Below are positions 46,647-55,097 of a DNA stretch of 64,000 bases, in pieces; position 1 is the first letter of the stretch; every line of letters begins with the position of its first letter. The position numbers were made by a program, and so were the translations under genes. The notes under the pieces are model-generated. The model ran no database searches. It had not been told where the DNA came from and saw nothing but the letters and a program-made list of their open reading frames with translations. Origin of the DNA: Bacillus sp. 103mf (GTDB taxonomy: Bacteria; Bacillota; Bacilli; Bacillales; Bacillaceae_G). The DNA lies in contig NZ_FPAF01000005.1 of the NCBI RefSeq assembly GCF_900116295.1, forward strand, positions 186,001-250,000. Direction: 5' to 3'.

Positions 46647-47120
46647 ATGTCTTTAGAGAATATGATAGTAACTTTAAAAAAGATACGTTTTTTGGAGCAT
46701 GAAGATGATAGTGTAGAAGTATTTGAGGAAACTTTAAATGAAATAGCACAAACTGCTGACAATAAAGTCATTATTGATCTGTGTAGTGTATTTCATGATG
46801 AAATAGATGAACCTTCAATAATTGGTGATTTGATTGAAACCATTTTTTATATTATGGAACAAAATAGAATTGAAGAGGGGTTAAGTGAATTAATTGAAGG
46901 AATAAGCCGCGTTTTACCACAGGCTAGATATTGTGCTAAAAGGTTGTATAAAAGCGTTTTAGATACAGACGATTTATTTGTTCCATATATAAACGTCTTA
47001 AGAAATGTTACACCTTCCAAGAAAGCAGAAGTAGTTACGATTTTGAAAGAAATAAGTGATAAACATCCAAAACAATACTCCGACAAAGTTAATTTTATAC
47101 TTAAGGAAGTTAGTTGTTAA
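46647..47120 (+). CDS. Imm30-like immunity protein
   Basis: 157 residues, all-helical and acidic. The segment VIIDLCSVFHDEIDEPSI with IIGDLIETIFYIME resembles Imm30, a family in polymorphic-toxin immunity loci. GGTGGAGGGG before ATG. No toxin gene is adjacent; downstream lies coding debris. Confidence 0.6.
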   Translation: MSLENMIVTLKKIRFLEHEDDSVEVFEETLNEIAQTADNKVIIDLCSVFHDEIDEPSIIGDLIETIFYIMEQNRIEEGLSELIEGISRVLPQARYCAKRLYKSVLDTDDLFVPYINVLRNVTPSKKAEVVTILKEISDKHPKQYSDKVNFILKEVSC

Positions 47121-47130
47121 GTTATTTGGG

Positions 47131-47324
47131 GTGATATTAAATCCTCAGAAAGTGCAGAGATAATTGGAAAATTGTTTGAAAAAATGCGAGTCATTCTATT
47201 CAACAATCGGACCGAATTGTTGAGGAATTATAGACAGTAGACATCCTACTTGAATAAGATTAATGATAAAATTGAGAAGTATGGAAGACTTGATAAAGAG
47301 CATAAACTAGTTGGTTATAATTAA
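47131..47324 (+). pseudogene. Coding debris downstream of the Imm30-like gene
   Basis: Two coding-like pieces: GDIKSSESAEIIGKLFEKMR plus VILFNNRTELLRNYRQ-stop, and YLNKINDKIEKYGRLDKEHK plus LVGYN-stop. They could be the 3' end of one gene with a frameshift. Not identified. Confidence 0.4.
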
Positions 47325-47359
47325 AAGGGTCTTAATATTAAGGAAGGAAGTGCAAAACT

Positions 47360-48067
47360 ATGGATTTCGAAACAGTTATGCAGGAGCTTGAAGCCCTCAG
47401 TAAGGAACGAACTAAAAAAATGTACATATCCAATGGTGCGCACGAGCCGCTTTTTGGCGTAGCTACAGGTGTTATGAAACCAATCGCAAAGAAAATAAAA
47501 ATAAATCAACGTTTAGCTGAAGAGCTTTATTCTACAGGTAACTACGATGCAATGTACTTTGCAGGCATTATTGCAAACCCAAAAGCTATGAGTGAGTCGG
47601 ATTTTGATCGTTGGATGGATGGGGCGTATTTTTATATGCTGTCTGATTTTGTGGTGGCAGTAACTTTATCAGAGTCAGATTTTGCACAAGACGTTGCTGA
47701 TAAATGGATTGCAAGCGGTGACGAGCTGAGAATGTCAGCGGGCTGGAGTTGCTACTGCTGGCTTTTAGGTAATCGCCTAGACAATGAATTTTCCGAAAGT
47801 AAGATTTCCAATATGCTTGAAATTGTGAAAAATACGATTCATGATTCGCCAGAACGAACGAAATCTGCTATGAATAATTTTCTATACACTGTGGGGGTTT
47901 CATATTTGCCGCTACATGAAAAGGCAGTCGAGACCGCAAAGGAAATAGGTACAGTAGAAGTAAAACGGGACAAGAAAAAAAGCAGTTTCCTAAATGCTTA
48001 CGAAAGTATTCATAAAGAAATTGATAGAGGGAGGCTTGGTTTCAAACGTAAATATGTAAGATGTTAA
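47360..48067 (+). CDS. DNA alkylation repair protein, AlkD-like
   Basis: 235 residues of HEAT-like helices. Motifs include EPLFGVATGVMKPIAKKI, YDAMYFAGIIANP, YFYMLSDFVVA and AMNNFLYTVGVSYLPL, which match the AlkD/YhaZ-type glycosylase family that removes bulky or cationic alkylated bases; the sub-branch may have a different role. Ribosome site AAGGAAGG. Confidence 0.8.
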   Translation: MDFETVMQELEALSKERTKKMYISNGAHEPLFGVATGVMKPIAKKIKINQRLAEELYSTGNYDAMYFAGIIANPKAMSESDFDRWMDGAYFYMLSDFVVAVTLSESDFAQDVADKWIASGDELRMSAGWSCYCWLLGNRLDNEFSESKISNMLEIVKNTIHDSPERTKSAMNNFLYTVGVSYLPLHEKAVETAKEIGTVEVKRDKKKSSFLNAYESIHKEIDRGRLGFKRKYVRC

Positions 48068-48635
48068 AAATTAGCTTAGTATTTGGGGGTTGATCTAAGA
48101 AGGATTGATACTCTTTTTGTTGAAGCTACTGAACTAACGGGCAGAAGGGTGAAAGAGAATTTAGACCATAACTTTATAAATACCATTGACTTGGAGTTCA
48201 CTTCAGCTGTTATGATTTCGAGAGAAATTAGCTGAAAAATTAGGATTCGGAAATCCTGTAAAATATTCAATCTTTGTATAAATACATCTATTCCTTTATT
48301 CCAGAAAAGGGCACTATTGTTGAATGAAATTTAGATTTTTAAACGACTTTATTGTTATATTTTTTAGTGTAGTGAAGTATCTTACATCAAAAATTAAAAA
48401 ACTTTATTGATTGTGAATGTAATTTTATCTTAATGTTTTTGATAGTAGATTAAATAATGAAACTACTGTTTTTCTATAATCTTTGAAAAGTGGGAAGAAT
48501 TGAATATTCGGAGGCATACAATGTTAGATACCTTTAAATCTTTAGATTCAAAGTAAGGGTCAAATATTCCCCACCTACTAGTTGTAAATAACTCATGAGA
48601 TAATCTCCTTACATACTACATGTGGAAGTTTTTTT
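48068..48635. other. Stretch without an intact gene
   Basis: Decayed coding-like text around 48090-48250 without a continuous frame. CGGAGGCATACA before ATG 48521 starts an 11-codon frame (MLDTFKSLDSK-stop) with a good ribosome site; it may be a gene start whose body is lost. Confidence 0.4.
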
Positions 48636-48722
48636 ATGAAAAGACACCTATTAAAGAAAGAATGGGAAACTTATATTCAAGACTATATTGTACTTTCAAG
48701 TACTAAAGTCAATATTACATAA
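48636..48722 (+). CDS. Possible 28-residue peptide
   Basis: ATG 48636 to TAA: KRHLLKKEWETYIQDYIVLS, STKVNIT. A GGAAG sequence lies 8 bases upstream. It ends 20 bp before the membrane protein gene and could be its leader or a remnant. Weak support. Confidence 0.25.
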   Translation: MKRHLLKKEWETYIQDYIVLSSTKVNIT

Positions 48723-48742
48723 ATAAAAGGGGTACAGACGAA

Positions 48743-49162
48743 ATGAACGGTATAGGGAACTTAATTGAAAATCATGTCGAAACTTTGTTTCTTATCTTTG
48801 TAAATATAATTGTACTGGTATTTCAAAGTATTGTCTTTGTAAGAATAGCAAGAGACTGGTTTAAAAGTAAAGATATAGAGAAGTTAAAAGAAGATAAACA
48901 GTATATTAAGAAGTTAACTATAGTATATATAGGAATTATGGTAATAGGTACTATAACAAACTTACCTTTATTCGGATTTATATTGTTAGGTTTTATGTCT
49001 AACACTATTATATTAACGTCTTTAAAGATAGAATTGTCTGATACAAAGTCAAATCAGTTGAAGACTGTAAAGAACTCAAATTTCATGTTATGGTTTGTAA
49101 TAAACGCTATGCACTTAGTATTATTCTTTATTGAGGAAATAAAACTTATTAAAAGTATTTAG
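48743..49162 (+). CDS. Membrane protein of unknown function, 139 residues
   Basis: Four predicted membrane helices (TLFLIFVNIIVLVFQSIVFV; LTIVYIGIMVIGTITNL; FGFILLGFMSNTIILTSL; FMLWFVINAMHLVLFFI) with charged loops. AAAGGGGT upstream of ATG. No family recognised. Confidence 0.65.
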   Translation: MNGIGNLIENHVETLFLIFVNIIVLVFQSIVFVRIARDWFKSKDIEKLKEDKQYIKKLTIVYIGIMVIGTITNLPLFGFILLGFMSNTIILTSLKIELSDTKSNQLKTVKNSNFMLWFVINAMHLVLFFIEEIKLIKSI

Positions 49163-49189
49163 GGGGTAGACTTATGGATAACTTTTGTT

Positions 49190-49262
49190 ATGGAGCACGC
49201 AATTGGTATAGATGTAGGACTAAACAAATATGCTGTTCTTTCCAATGATAAGAAAAGATGTA
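49190..49262 (+). pseudogene. TnpB (IS605 OrfB) RuvC-I fragment
   Basis: MEHAIGIDVGLNKYAVLSND is the RuvC-I segment of TnpB nucleases (IGIDVGLNKYAVLS, with the catalytic Asp). Only about 22 codons remain. Confidence 0.65.
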
Positions 49263-49315
49263 GAATAATCTACATCTTTTTTTGTCTTACATATTCAAAA
49301 ATTTTTGTATAAGCG

Positions 49316-49539
49316 CGACGATGATGGGAATGGACTTTACTTATTAGGAGCATCCGGTGCAATGTATACGAATGAAGGCTGGGTTCAGTACGAGGGAGAA
49401 TGGTATTACGTTCACATAAAGATGAAGGAGTGGTTACACTTGAAATGGTAAAGAATTTAATTGAAGCAATAGAAGGGATTGCAAAAGACAGGAGAAAAAT
49501 TGATAATGTAATGTTTGGTGATGACTCTGATGAATTGTA
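49316..49539 (+). pseudogene. Remnant of an unrecognised gene
   Basis: DDGNGLYLLGASGAMYTNEG and WVQYEGEWYYVH, then in another phase KDEGVVTLEMVKNLIEAIEG and IAKDRRKIDNVM ending FGDDSDEL-stop. A frameshifted 3' end of a gene with a natural-looking stop and a terminator directly after. Confidence 0.45.
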
Positions 49540-49550
49540 GCCCTGAAATA

Positions 49551-49592
49551 AATAGAAAACTAGCAAAATGAAATGTGCTAGTTTTCTATTTG
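49551..49592. terminator. Bidirectional terminator
   Basis: AATAGAAAACTAGCA (49551-49565) pairs with TGCTAGTTTTCTATT (49576-49590). It lies between convergent units and serves the hydrolase gene on the minus strand. Confidence 0.8.
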
Positions 49593-49595
49593 TCT

Positions 49596-50417
49596 TTATA
49601 AATGTGAAGAACAAATCTTGTGTAACTTCTCAGCAAATTCTTTATAATGACTTGTATTATAGCCTCCATGATGTCCGGGAAACTCCACGATCTCTGTTCC
49701 TATTTGTTCTGTTAATGCGACTGCGCAGCGATAAGCGAAAAAATCCCGTGAGGCACTTCCGCCAGCTGGAAGTACCTGCATTGATGAAGATTTTAATGCA
49801 GTCTTCAAAGCATTGATATCAAGCGAATGATTAAGAATTCCTAGGATTTCATACTCGACGAAATACGTTGAATTACTGAAAATACGCTTTGTTTGCACAT
49901 CCTTTGAGTGCTCGAGATTGTTAGTGTCCACTTCTAAATTTGATAATAACTTTACGACCTCATTTCGATGATTCTTCTTAAGGTCTTCCATAAATTTTCT
50001 GGCCTGCATCTGCTCCTCGCCGAATAAAAGTTGCAATAAGACTGGTTCATGAGGGATCAGTAGCTTTACTTGCTCCGGGTGGTGTATACATAGATTAAGT
50101 CCGATGACAGCACCGGAACTGCTTCCGAATACGTACGCCGGTTCATCGGTCAATTTGGCTATGAGGCGATGAGCGTCGTCACTGTGCGTTTCCACGGAGT
50201 AATCTTCAGTTCGATTGGCGAGATTACTGCGGGAATGGCCCCGGCGGTCGTAAGTAACAACTGTATACCGATCAGCAAGATGGTCAGCAACACTAAGGAA
50301 TTTGTCAGCGTCACCACCACCGCCATGAATGAAAAGAAGTACAGGGCCATTTCCGCGTACTTCATAGTAGATGCTTGCTCCAGGTACTTGCAATGTTCCA
50401 TTCTTTACTACAATCAT
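49596..50417 (-). CDS. Alpha/beta hydrolase
   Basis: About 273 residues. Oxyanion region LFIHGGGGDADKF, YDRRGHSRS, nucleophile elbow FGSSSGAVIGL and a late catalytic His in PGHHGGY. The start at 50417 follows AAAGGAGT at a spacing of 11; the longer frame to 50447 has no site. Substrate unknown; resembles haloperoxidase/esterase-type hydrolases. Confidence 0.85.
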   Translation of the reverse strand: MIVVKNGTLQVPGASIYYEVRGNGPVLLFIHGGGGDADKFLSVADHLADRYTVVTYDRRGHSRSNLANRTEDYSVETHSDDAHRLIAKLTDEPAYVFGSSSGAVIGLNLCIHHPEQVKLLIPHEPVLLQLLFGEEQMQARKFMEDLKKNHRNEVVKLLSNLEVDTNNLEHSKDVQTKRIFSNSTYFVEYEILGILNHSLDINALKTALKSSSMQVLPAGGSASRDFFAYRCAVALTEQIGTEIVEFPGHHGGYNTSHYKEFAEKLHKICSSHL

Positions 50418-50642
50418 TGATAAACTTACTCCTTTCTTCTTATTCATTGTGAAATTTTTAATAAGGTTTTCCGATTTTTACCACTTTTAACTATGGCTAT
50501 ATTCATAAATCGCTAGACTTCTTTACTTTATATGATTGACGAATTATATAAAATGCAGAAATTAACTAAGAAACAAACTCACCATTTCTCAATGCAACGA
50601 TGAAATTGCTACGTTGAAATAGTGAGGGATTCATTATAATTG

Positions 50643-50789
50643 TTGAATGATATAGGCGATACATATTATATGAGAAAAGATTTTACTGCTTCTAAAGAGC
50701 TTTTGCTAAGGGCATATATTCTTGAAGGATACTCGATTTTTGATAACGAAGACGACAAATATTTTGATGTAATTAAAGATGCAATTTAG
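50643..50789 (+). pseudogene. Remnant of a helical (TPR-like) protein
   Basis: Codons give LNDIGDTYYMRKDFTASKEL, LLRAYILEGYSIFDNEDDKY and FDVIKDAI-stop. The pattern resembles B. cereus-group proteins of unknown function with paired helices. No start and no upstream part. Confidence 0.4.
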
Positions 50790-50850
50790 AGGCAGATTTG
50801 TTTAAGAAGGATATAAATTTAATAATTGAGAAAATCAATGACATTTTTTC

Positions 50851-50882
50851 TTGACCCTAACGCCTACGTTAGGGTTTAATAT
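50851..50882 (+). promoter_or_regulatory. MerR-type operator/promoter
   Basis: TTGACC (-35) and TAATAT (-10, 50877-50882) are separated by about 20 bp that contain a perfect 9+9 palindrome, ACCCTAACG (50854-50862) and CGTTAGGGT (50867-50875). A long spacer filled by a dyad is the hallmark of MerR-activated promoters; this one precedes a truncated merR-like gene. Confidence 0.75.
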
Positions 50883-50921
50883 TTAATTGTATTTTTAATC
50901 CAGTTTAGAAAGGAAGATAAT

Positions 50922-51010
50922 ATGTATTTAGTCGGCCAACTCTCTAAAATTACAAATATAAGCGTTCGAACACTTCATTATTACGAGGAAATTGGAATCT
51001 TAATACCATA
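50922..51010 (+). pseudogene. MerR-family regulator, N-terminal fragment
   Basis: ATG 50922 follows AAAGGAAG and encodes MYLVGQLSKITNISVRTLHY then YEEIGILIP, a MerR helix-turn-helix. Homology ends after about 29 codons; the frame runs on into sequence complementary to the SASP gene and stops at 51068. Confidence 0.75.
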
Positions 51011-51029
51011 TATCCATTACTATATCAAG

Positions 51030-51242
51030 TTAACGAGTAACTCCACCGCCAAGTTGTTGTTCAGCTAATGATACTAGACGTTTTGTAATTTCTCCACCAA
51101 CAGATCCATTTGCACGAGCTGTTACGTCTGCACCAAGTTGCACACCAAATTCTTGTGCGATTTCATATTTCATTTGATCAAGAGCTTGTTCAGCCCCACG
51201 TATTAATAATTGATTGCTGCTTCCACTGTTATTGTTCGACAT
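51030..51242 (-). CDS. Alpha/beta-type small acid-soluble spore protein
   Basis: 70 residues with the family core [30 protein letters not shown], including the GPR-protease site region (E/F in EFGV). These proteins coat spore DNA and protect it from UV and chemicals. GGAGGTGAC before ATG. A close paralogue lies at 52899; they differ at only a few positions. Confidence 0.95.
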   Translation of the reverse strand: MSNNNSGSSNQLLIRGAEQALDQMKYEIAQEFGVQLGADVTARANGSVGGEITKRLVSLAEQQLGGGVTR

Positions 51243-51438
51243 GTTATGTCACCTCCTTCACTCTTTAATATGTGAAAAAGCATTCGGAAATATATGGTCC
51301 TTTTTAGGTATTGATTTTTATTGTTTTAACACATAATTCATACTTATATTTCACAAAATAGTATTGTGTAGGAGAGCAAAAATTTTTTTGCCATATGGGT
51401 ATCATGTAGTGAGTAAACCTCCTGAACATGATGAAACG

Positions 51439-51480
51439 GGTTGTACTTTATGAAAGTGCAACCTGTTTTTATTGAAAAGT
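51439..51480. terminator. Terminator-like hairpin
   Basis: AACGGGTTGTACTTT pairs with AAAGTGCAACCTGTT (one G-U pair) around a 3-base loop, followed by TTTTA. No gene on the plus strand ends just before it. Confidence 0.55.
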
Positions 51481-51520
51481 ACTATTTCTACATGAAAATT
51501 AAAAGATAGGAGAATCATTT

Positions 51521-52015
51521 ATGAAACATATTGTGGCATTATTAATTAAATATACCGCTATCAGTGCCGTATTATTGATGATATTAGGTATATTCCAGAA
51601 CATCTCGATCCCTAGAATATTACTGATTTCATTACTAATTACAGGATCGGCCTACTTAATAGGAGATTTATTTGTTCTACCTAAGTATGGGAATATGGTT
51701 GCTACAATTGCAGATTTTGGGTTAAGTTTTTTAGGAATCTGGGTGTTAACTTATCTTCTTACAGACAACAATTTCGCTCGTAATATTGTTGCATCTTCAT
51801 TTTGGTCGGCGCTTCTTATCGGTGTGATAGAAGTATTTTTTCACATTTATATGAAAAAAGCGGTTTTATATGAAAACAATGATTCACGAGAATCAACTAA
51901 CATACATCATGATAGATATGCTATGGAGATCTCACATGAATATTTAAACCGTTCTGAAATAGAAAAAGTAAGATCCATGCAAAAGGAAAACGAGATAAAA
52001 AATAAAACGAAATAA
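51521..52015 (+). CDS. YndM/DUF2512 family membrane protein
   Basis: 164 residues with four membrane helices (YTAISAVLLMILGIF; ILLISLLITGSAYLIGDLFV; MVATIADFGLSFLGIWVL; SSFWSALLIGVIEVFFHIYM) and a charged tail. The family is widespread in spore-formers and of unknown role. ATAGGAGAATC before ATG. Confidence 0.82.
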   Translation: MKHIVALLIKYTAISAVLLMILGIFQNISIPRILLISLLITGSAYLIGDLFVLPKYGNMVATIADFGLSFLGIWVLTYLLTDNNFARNIVASSFWSALLIGVIEVFFHIYMKKAVLYENNDSRESTNIHHDRYAMEISHEYLNRSEIEKVRSMQKENEIKNKTK

Positions 52016-52042
52016 AAAAAGTGGCTTTTAGCCACTTTTTTT
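52014..52042. terminator. Bidirectional terminator
   Basis: AAAAAAGTGGCT pairs with AGCCACTTTTTT around TT; it separates the convergent YndM and DUF3231 genes. Confidence 0.85.
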
Positions 52043-52043
52043 A

Positions 52044-52559
52044 TTAAGCTTGTTCAGTATTTTTAACATGTAATGGCGGAGGAACTACCCAGCCTTTTTT
52101 CTTACTTAGACGTAGTAAAGTTACCCCAGCTTGTGCTTTTTTCATATGGAATTGTCCAAAAAGCATTCCTACATCTTCTCGAAGACATTTTCCCATTATT
52201 TGACTACAAGTTACTAATCCTGCCGCTAGACCTGCAGAAACTGCTGCTGCAATTTCAGCATCATTGATGCGTGCCCCAGGAGGAATATCTTCAATAGATG
52301 CAACTGGTCTTTCTGGAGGTGCTGGCGGTAAAGCCACTCCATTTACCTTTAAAAGAGTTTTTAGTTCATCTATTTCAGAAGTCATATCATTCTCAATTAG
52401 GTTTTCTAAGAACTTTTTTAAATCTTCATCACCCGTGTGATTCATAAATACTTGATGTCCAGCAACAGCCCCTTGTGTTGCAAGAAGATAACTCCAAATA
52501 TCAAATACTTCTCCATAATGCAAAGGCTCATTTTGAGGATTTCCACTTAATACACCCAT
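52044..52559 (-). CDS. DUF3231 family protein
   Basis: About 172 residues: EVFDIWSYLLATQGAVAGHQ, then GVALPPAPPERP and a helical second half with AAAVSAGLAAGLVTCSQIMG. DUF3231 proteins have a ferritin-like, spore-coat-CotF-like helical fold and are common in spore-formers. The ATG at 52559 follows AAAGGGAGG; a longer frame to 52682 lacks a ribosome site. Confidence 0.82.
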   Translation of the reverse strand: MGVLSGNPQNEPLHYGEVFDIWSYLLATQGAVAGHQVFMNHTGDEDLKKFLENLIENDMTSEIDELKTLLKVNGVALPPAPPERPVASIEDIPPGARINDAEIAAAVSAGLAAGLVTCSQIMGKCLREDVGMLFGQFHMKKAQAGVTLLRLSKKKGWVVPPPLHVKNTEQA

Positions 52560-52898
52560 TTTAAGATGCCTCCCTTTTGTAAATATCATAGTTAGTATGC
52601 TTTTCAATATTGAAAATAAATTTTTAAGTATATTTGTTCCTGTAAAAGACTTTTTAATATTCATGGGAAACACCTTCCCCACAAGATATGTGTTTGTAAT
52701 CTAGAAAGGAATTTTTTTAATAAAATACTCAAAGATTATTATTTAAAATTATCAACAATCTTTGAATACAAATGTATTCATTATTAGAGATTATTTTAAA
52801 CCACATGGAAAAAATAGATATGCTAACTACTGTAACTTGCTATGTTTCCAATAATCAACCATATCGCTCACCCTAATCTTTTCCACTTTTAGGTGAAG
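52560..52898. other. Stretch without a gene
   Basis: 339 bp. The frame of the DUF3231 gene stays open upstream to 52682 (a basic, partly hydrophobic stretch) but without a start signal. Nothing else seen. Confidence 0.4.
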
Positions 52899-53111
52899 TT
52901 AACGAGTAAATCCACCACCAAGTTGTTGCTCTGCCATTGCTACTAAACGTTTAGTGATTTCACCACCAACAGAACCGTTTGCACGAGCTGTTGTATCTGC
53001 ACCAAGTTGTACACCAAACTCTTGCGCGATTTCATATTTCATTTGATCAAGTGCACTTTCAGCTCCTTGAACCAATAATTCATTACGATTTCCGCTTTTA
53101 TTGTTTGCCAT
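52899..53111 (-). CDS. Alpha/beta-type small acid-soluble spore protein
   Basis: 70 residues, nearly identical to the protein at 51030 (core [13 protein letters not shown] and [17 protein letters not shown]). AGGAGGTGAT before ATG. Same strand as its paralogue with the DUF3231 gene between, all with spore roles. Confidence 0.95.
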   Translation of the reverse strand: MANNKSGNRNELLVQGAESALDQMKYEIAQEFGVQLGADTTARANGSVGGEITKRLVAMAEQQLGGGFTR

Positions 53112-53352
53112 ATTGTATCACCTCCTATGTTTTTAATATGCTACGAACCACAGAAAAACAAGTATTCCTTTTTATGGTATTTTTTTGACCTGAATTTGAG
53201 TATAAGTTTTATTTTTCTACTTAAAATATGGCTGGGAGAGTCAAGAAGGGGAATTGTTCTAATATCTTTTCATAACAAGGTTTGTTTGAAATGATTGTGT
53301 TATTCTTCCTTTTCTCTTGCTTGAATTCATATGGAAAAGGAGTGATAAGTAA

Positions 53353-53544
53353 ATGGGATCTAATACAAAAGGTGTTCATGAAGTGAATGAGTTGCATGAA
53401 ATGTTAACATTTAAAAATGTATGTATGACAAAATCAGCTGTTATCGCTGGCGTAGCACAAGATCCAGCTCTACAAAGTTTATTACAACAAGATGTGAACA
53501 TGTCTATGAAACATTGCCAAGACTTAAAGAATTTACTATCTTAA
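53353..53544 (+). CDS. Small CotF-like spore coat-type protein
   Basis: 63 residues: GVHEVNELHEMLTFKNVCMT, then QDPALQSLLQQDVNMSMK and HCQDLKNLLS. The pattern matches short YraG-type proteins related to CotF. AAAGGAGTGAT before ATG. In CotF-type loci a longer partner usually follows; only debris does here. Confidence 0.75.
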   Translation: MGSNTKGVHEVNELHEMLTFKNVCMTKSAVIAGVAQDPALQSLLQQDVNMSMKHCQDLKNLLS

Positions 53545-53632
53545 AAACTAATATACAAGAATAGTTACAAGTAGATCTAATGACTACACAAACAAATCAA
53601 CAACGCCCTCTTTGAGATTTTTCAATGTTGAT

Positions 53633-53716
53633 TGAAGAGCAATACTATCGACTTCTTTTAACCAAATTGTATCCGGTTGATTCTTTAATTAGGTTAGCGC
53701 AGCAGGACATATATGA
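53633..53716 (+). pseudogene. Short C-terminal remnant
   Basis: EEQYYRLLLTKLYPVDSLIR, LAQQDIYE-stop, without a start; possibly the lost partner of the CotF-like gene. Weak. Confidence 0.3.
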
Positions 53717-53775
53717 ATGATTTAAACTATATATATTTATATTCAAAATTCATTCAGTATTTATTTTTCAAAGTA

Positions 53776-53811
53776 AAAAAGATAAGATCTTGGAATGGAA
53801 TCTTATCTTTA
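53776..53811 (-). terminator. Terminator of the alcohol dehydrogenase gene
   Basis: AAAGATAAGAT (53778-53788) pairs with ATCTTATCTTT (53800-53810); on the minus strand it is followed by TTTTTTAC. Confidence 0.7.
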
Positions 53812-53855
53812 GTATAAAGAATAATTAAAAAGGATTAATGAGAAAGAACAGATTT

Positions 53856-54989
53856 TTAAGGTTTCAGAATAACTTTTATACAATTATCTTCACGATTATT
53901 AAAAATTTGATAACCATAACTTGCTTCTTCAAGGGGGAGTTTGTGTGTAATGATCTCCTTTGGATCAAATTCACTTTTTGCTATTTTTTCAAACAATTCG
54001 GGCATGAAATGAATGACTGGGGCTTGTCCCATTCTAAGATTAATATTCCTACTCCAAAATGCACCTAGTGGAAATGCATTATAGTTGCCACCATAAACAC
54101 CTGTCATTTGGACCGTTCCATATTTTCGTACGGCTTTTGTAGCAATTTGTATAGGACCAAGCGTTCCCCCTTGTAATTTTAATTTTTGTTCAATAAACTC
54201 CAAAGGCGATTTCTTTCCATCCATACCTACACAATCGATGACGACATCCGCGCCACCATACGTAATTTCTTTTAAATGTTCTCCCATATCCGGGTATTTT
54301 GTAAACTCAAATACCTCAACATTGTTAATCTTTTTTGCATATTTTATTCGATAATCCAAATAATCAACTGCAATTACACGCTTGGCACCTTTCATCCAAG
54401 CAAATTTTTGTGTCATTAATCCAACAGGTCCACAACCAAGCACGATAACAGTATCACCTGATTTTACACCTGCATTTATTACACTCCAATAAGCTGTTGG
54501 TAAAACATCGGATAAAAAAAGTAGTGACTCATCCTCAAGCTCGCATGATTCTGGTATAAGAAAGGGAGTGAAGTTACCAAAAGGAACTTTTAAATATTCA
54601 GCTTGACCACCTGGGTGGTTACCAAATTTCTCTGTATAACCAAAGTATCCACCAGAATCATAATGAGGATTTGAGTTATCACATTGACTTTCCATTTCAT
54701 GTTGGCAATAAAAACAATGTCCGCAAGCAACATTGAAGGGGATAACAACACGATCTCCTTTTTTTACTTTAGTGACATCAGGACCCACCTCTTCAACAAT
54801 CCCCATTGGTTCATGACCGATAATGTATCCTGGGGATAAAGGCATATTACCTTGGTATAAATGTAAATCGGATCCGCAAATAGCAGTTGAAGTAATCTTT
54901 ACAATAATATCATCTTTTTTTTCTAATCTCGCATCATCAACTTGTTTAACCTGTACTTGATTCGGCCCTTGATAAGTTACAGCTTTCAT
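53856..54989 (-). CDS. Zinc-dependent alcohol dehydrogenase (formaldehyde-dehydrogenase-like)
   Basis: About 377 residues of the MDR superfamily. Catalytic zinc ligands: Cys in TAICGSDLH, His-Glu in GHEPMG; the structural zinc lobe is partly changed (CGHCFYCQHEMESQC, four cysteines). The cofactor loop is VLGCGPVGLM and the acidic D in AVDYLDYR suggests NAD. The C-terminal half resembles glutathione-independent formaldehyde dehydrogenases. ATG 54989 follows AAGGAGG; a GTG at 54995 is possible. Confidence 0.88.
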   Translation of the reverse strand: MKAVTYQGPNQVQVKQVDDARLEKKDDIIVKITSTAICGSDLHLYQGNMPLSPGYIIGHEPMGIVEEVGPDVTKVKKGDRVVIPFNVACGHCFYCQHEMESQCDNSNPHYDSGGYFGYTEKFGNHPGGQAEYLKVPFGNFTPFLIPESCELEDESLLFLSDVLPTAYWSVINAGVKSGDTVIVLGCGPVGLMTQKFAWMKGAKRVIAVDYLDYRIKYAKKINNVEVFEFTKYPDMGEHLKEITYGGADVVIDCVGMDGKKSPLEFIEQKLKLQGGTLGPIQIATKAVRKYGTVQMTGVYGGNYNAFPLGAFWSRNINLRMGQAPVIHFMPELFEKIAKSEFDPKEIITHKLPLEEASYGYQIFNNREDNCIKVILKP

Positions 54990-55097
54990 ATTCACATGCC
55001 TCCTTTTATAAAACTTTAATTTATTAATGAATAAAATATTTTTATTGTAAATTAAGCAAGAACTTTAGGCTTTTAATGTTTCATATAAGGATTATTG

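Noticed and set aside
52560-52682. N-terminal extension of the DUF3231 protein
   Set aside because: The frame is open but the good ribosome site (GGGAGG) is placed for ATG 52559, and the extension does not resemble the family.
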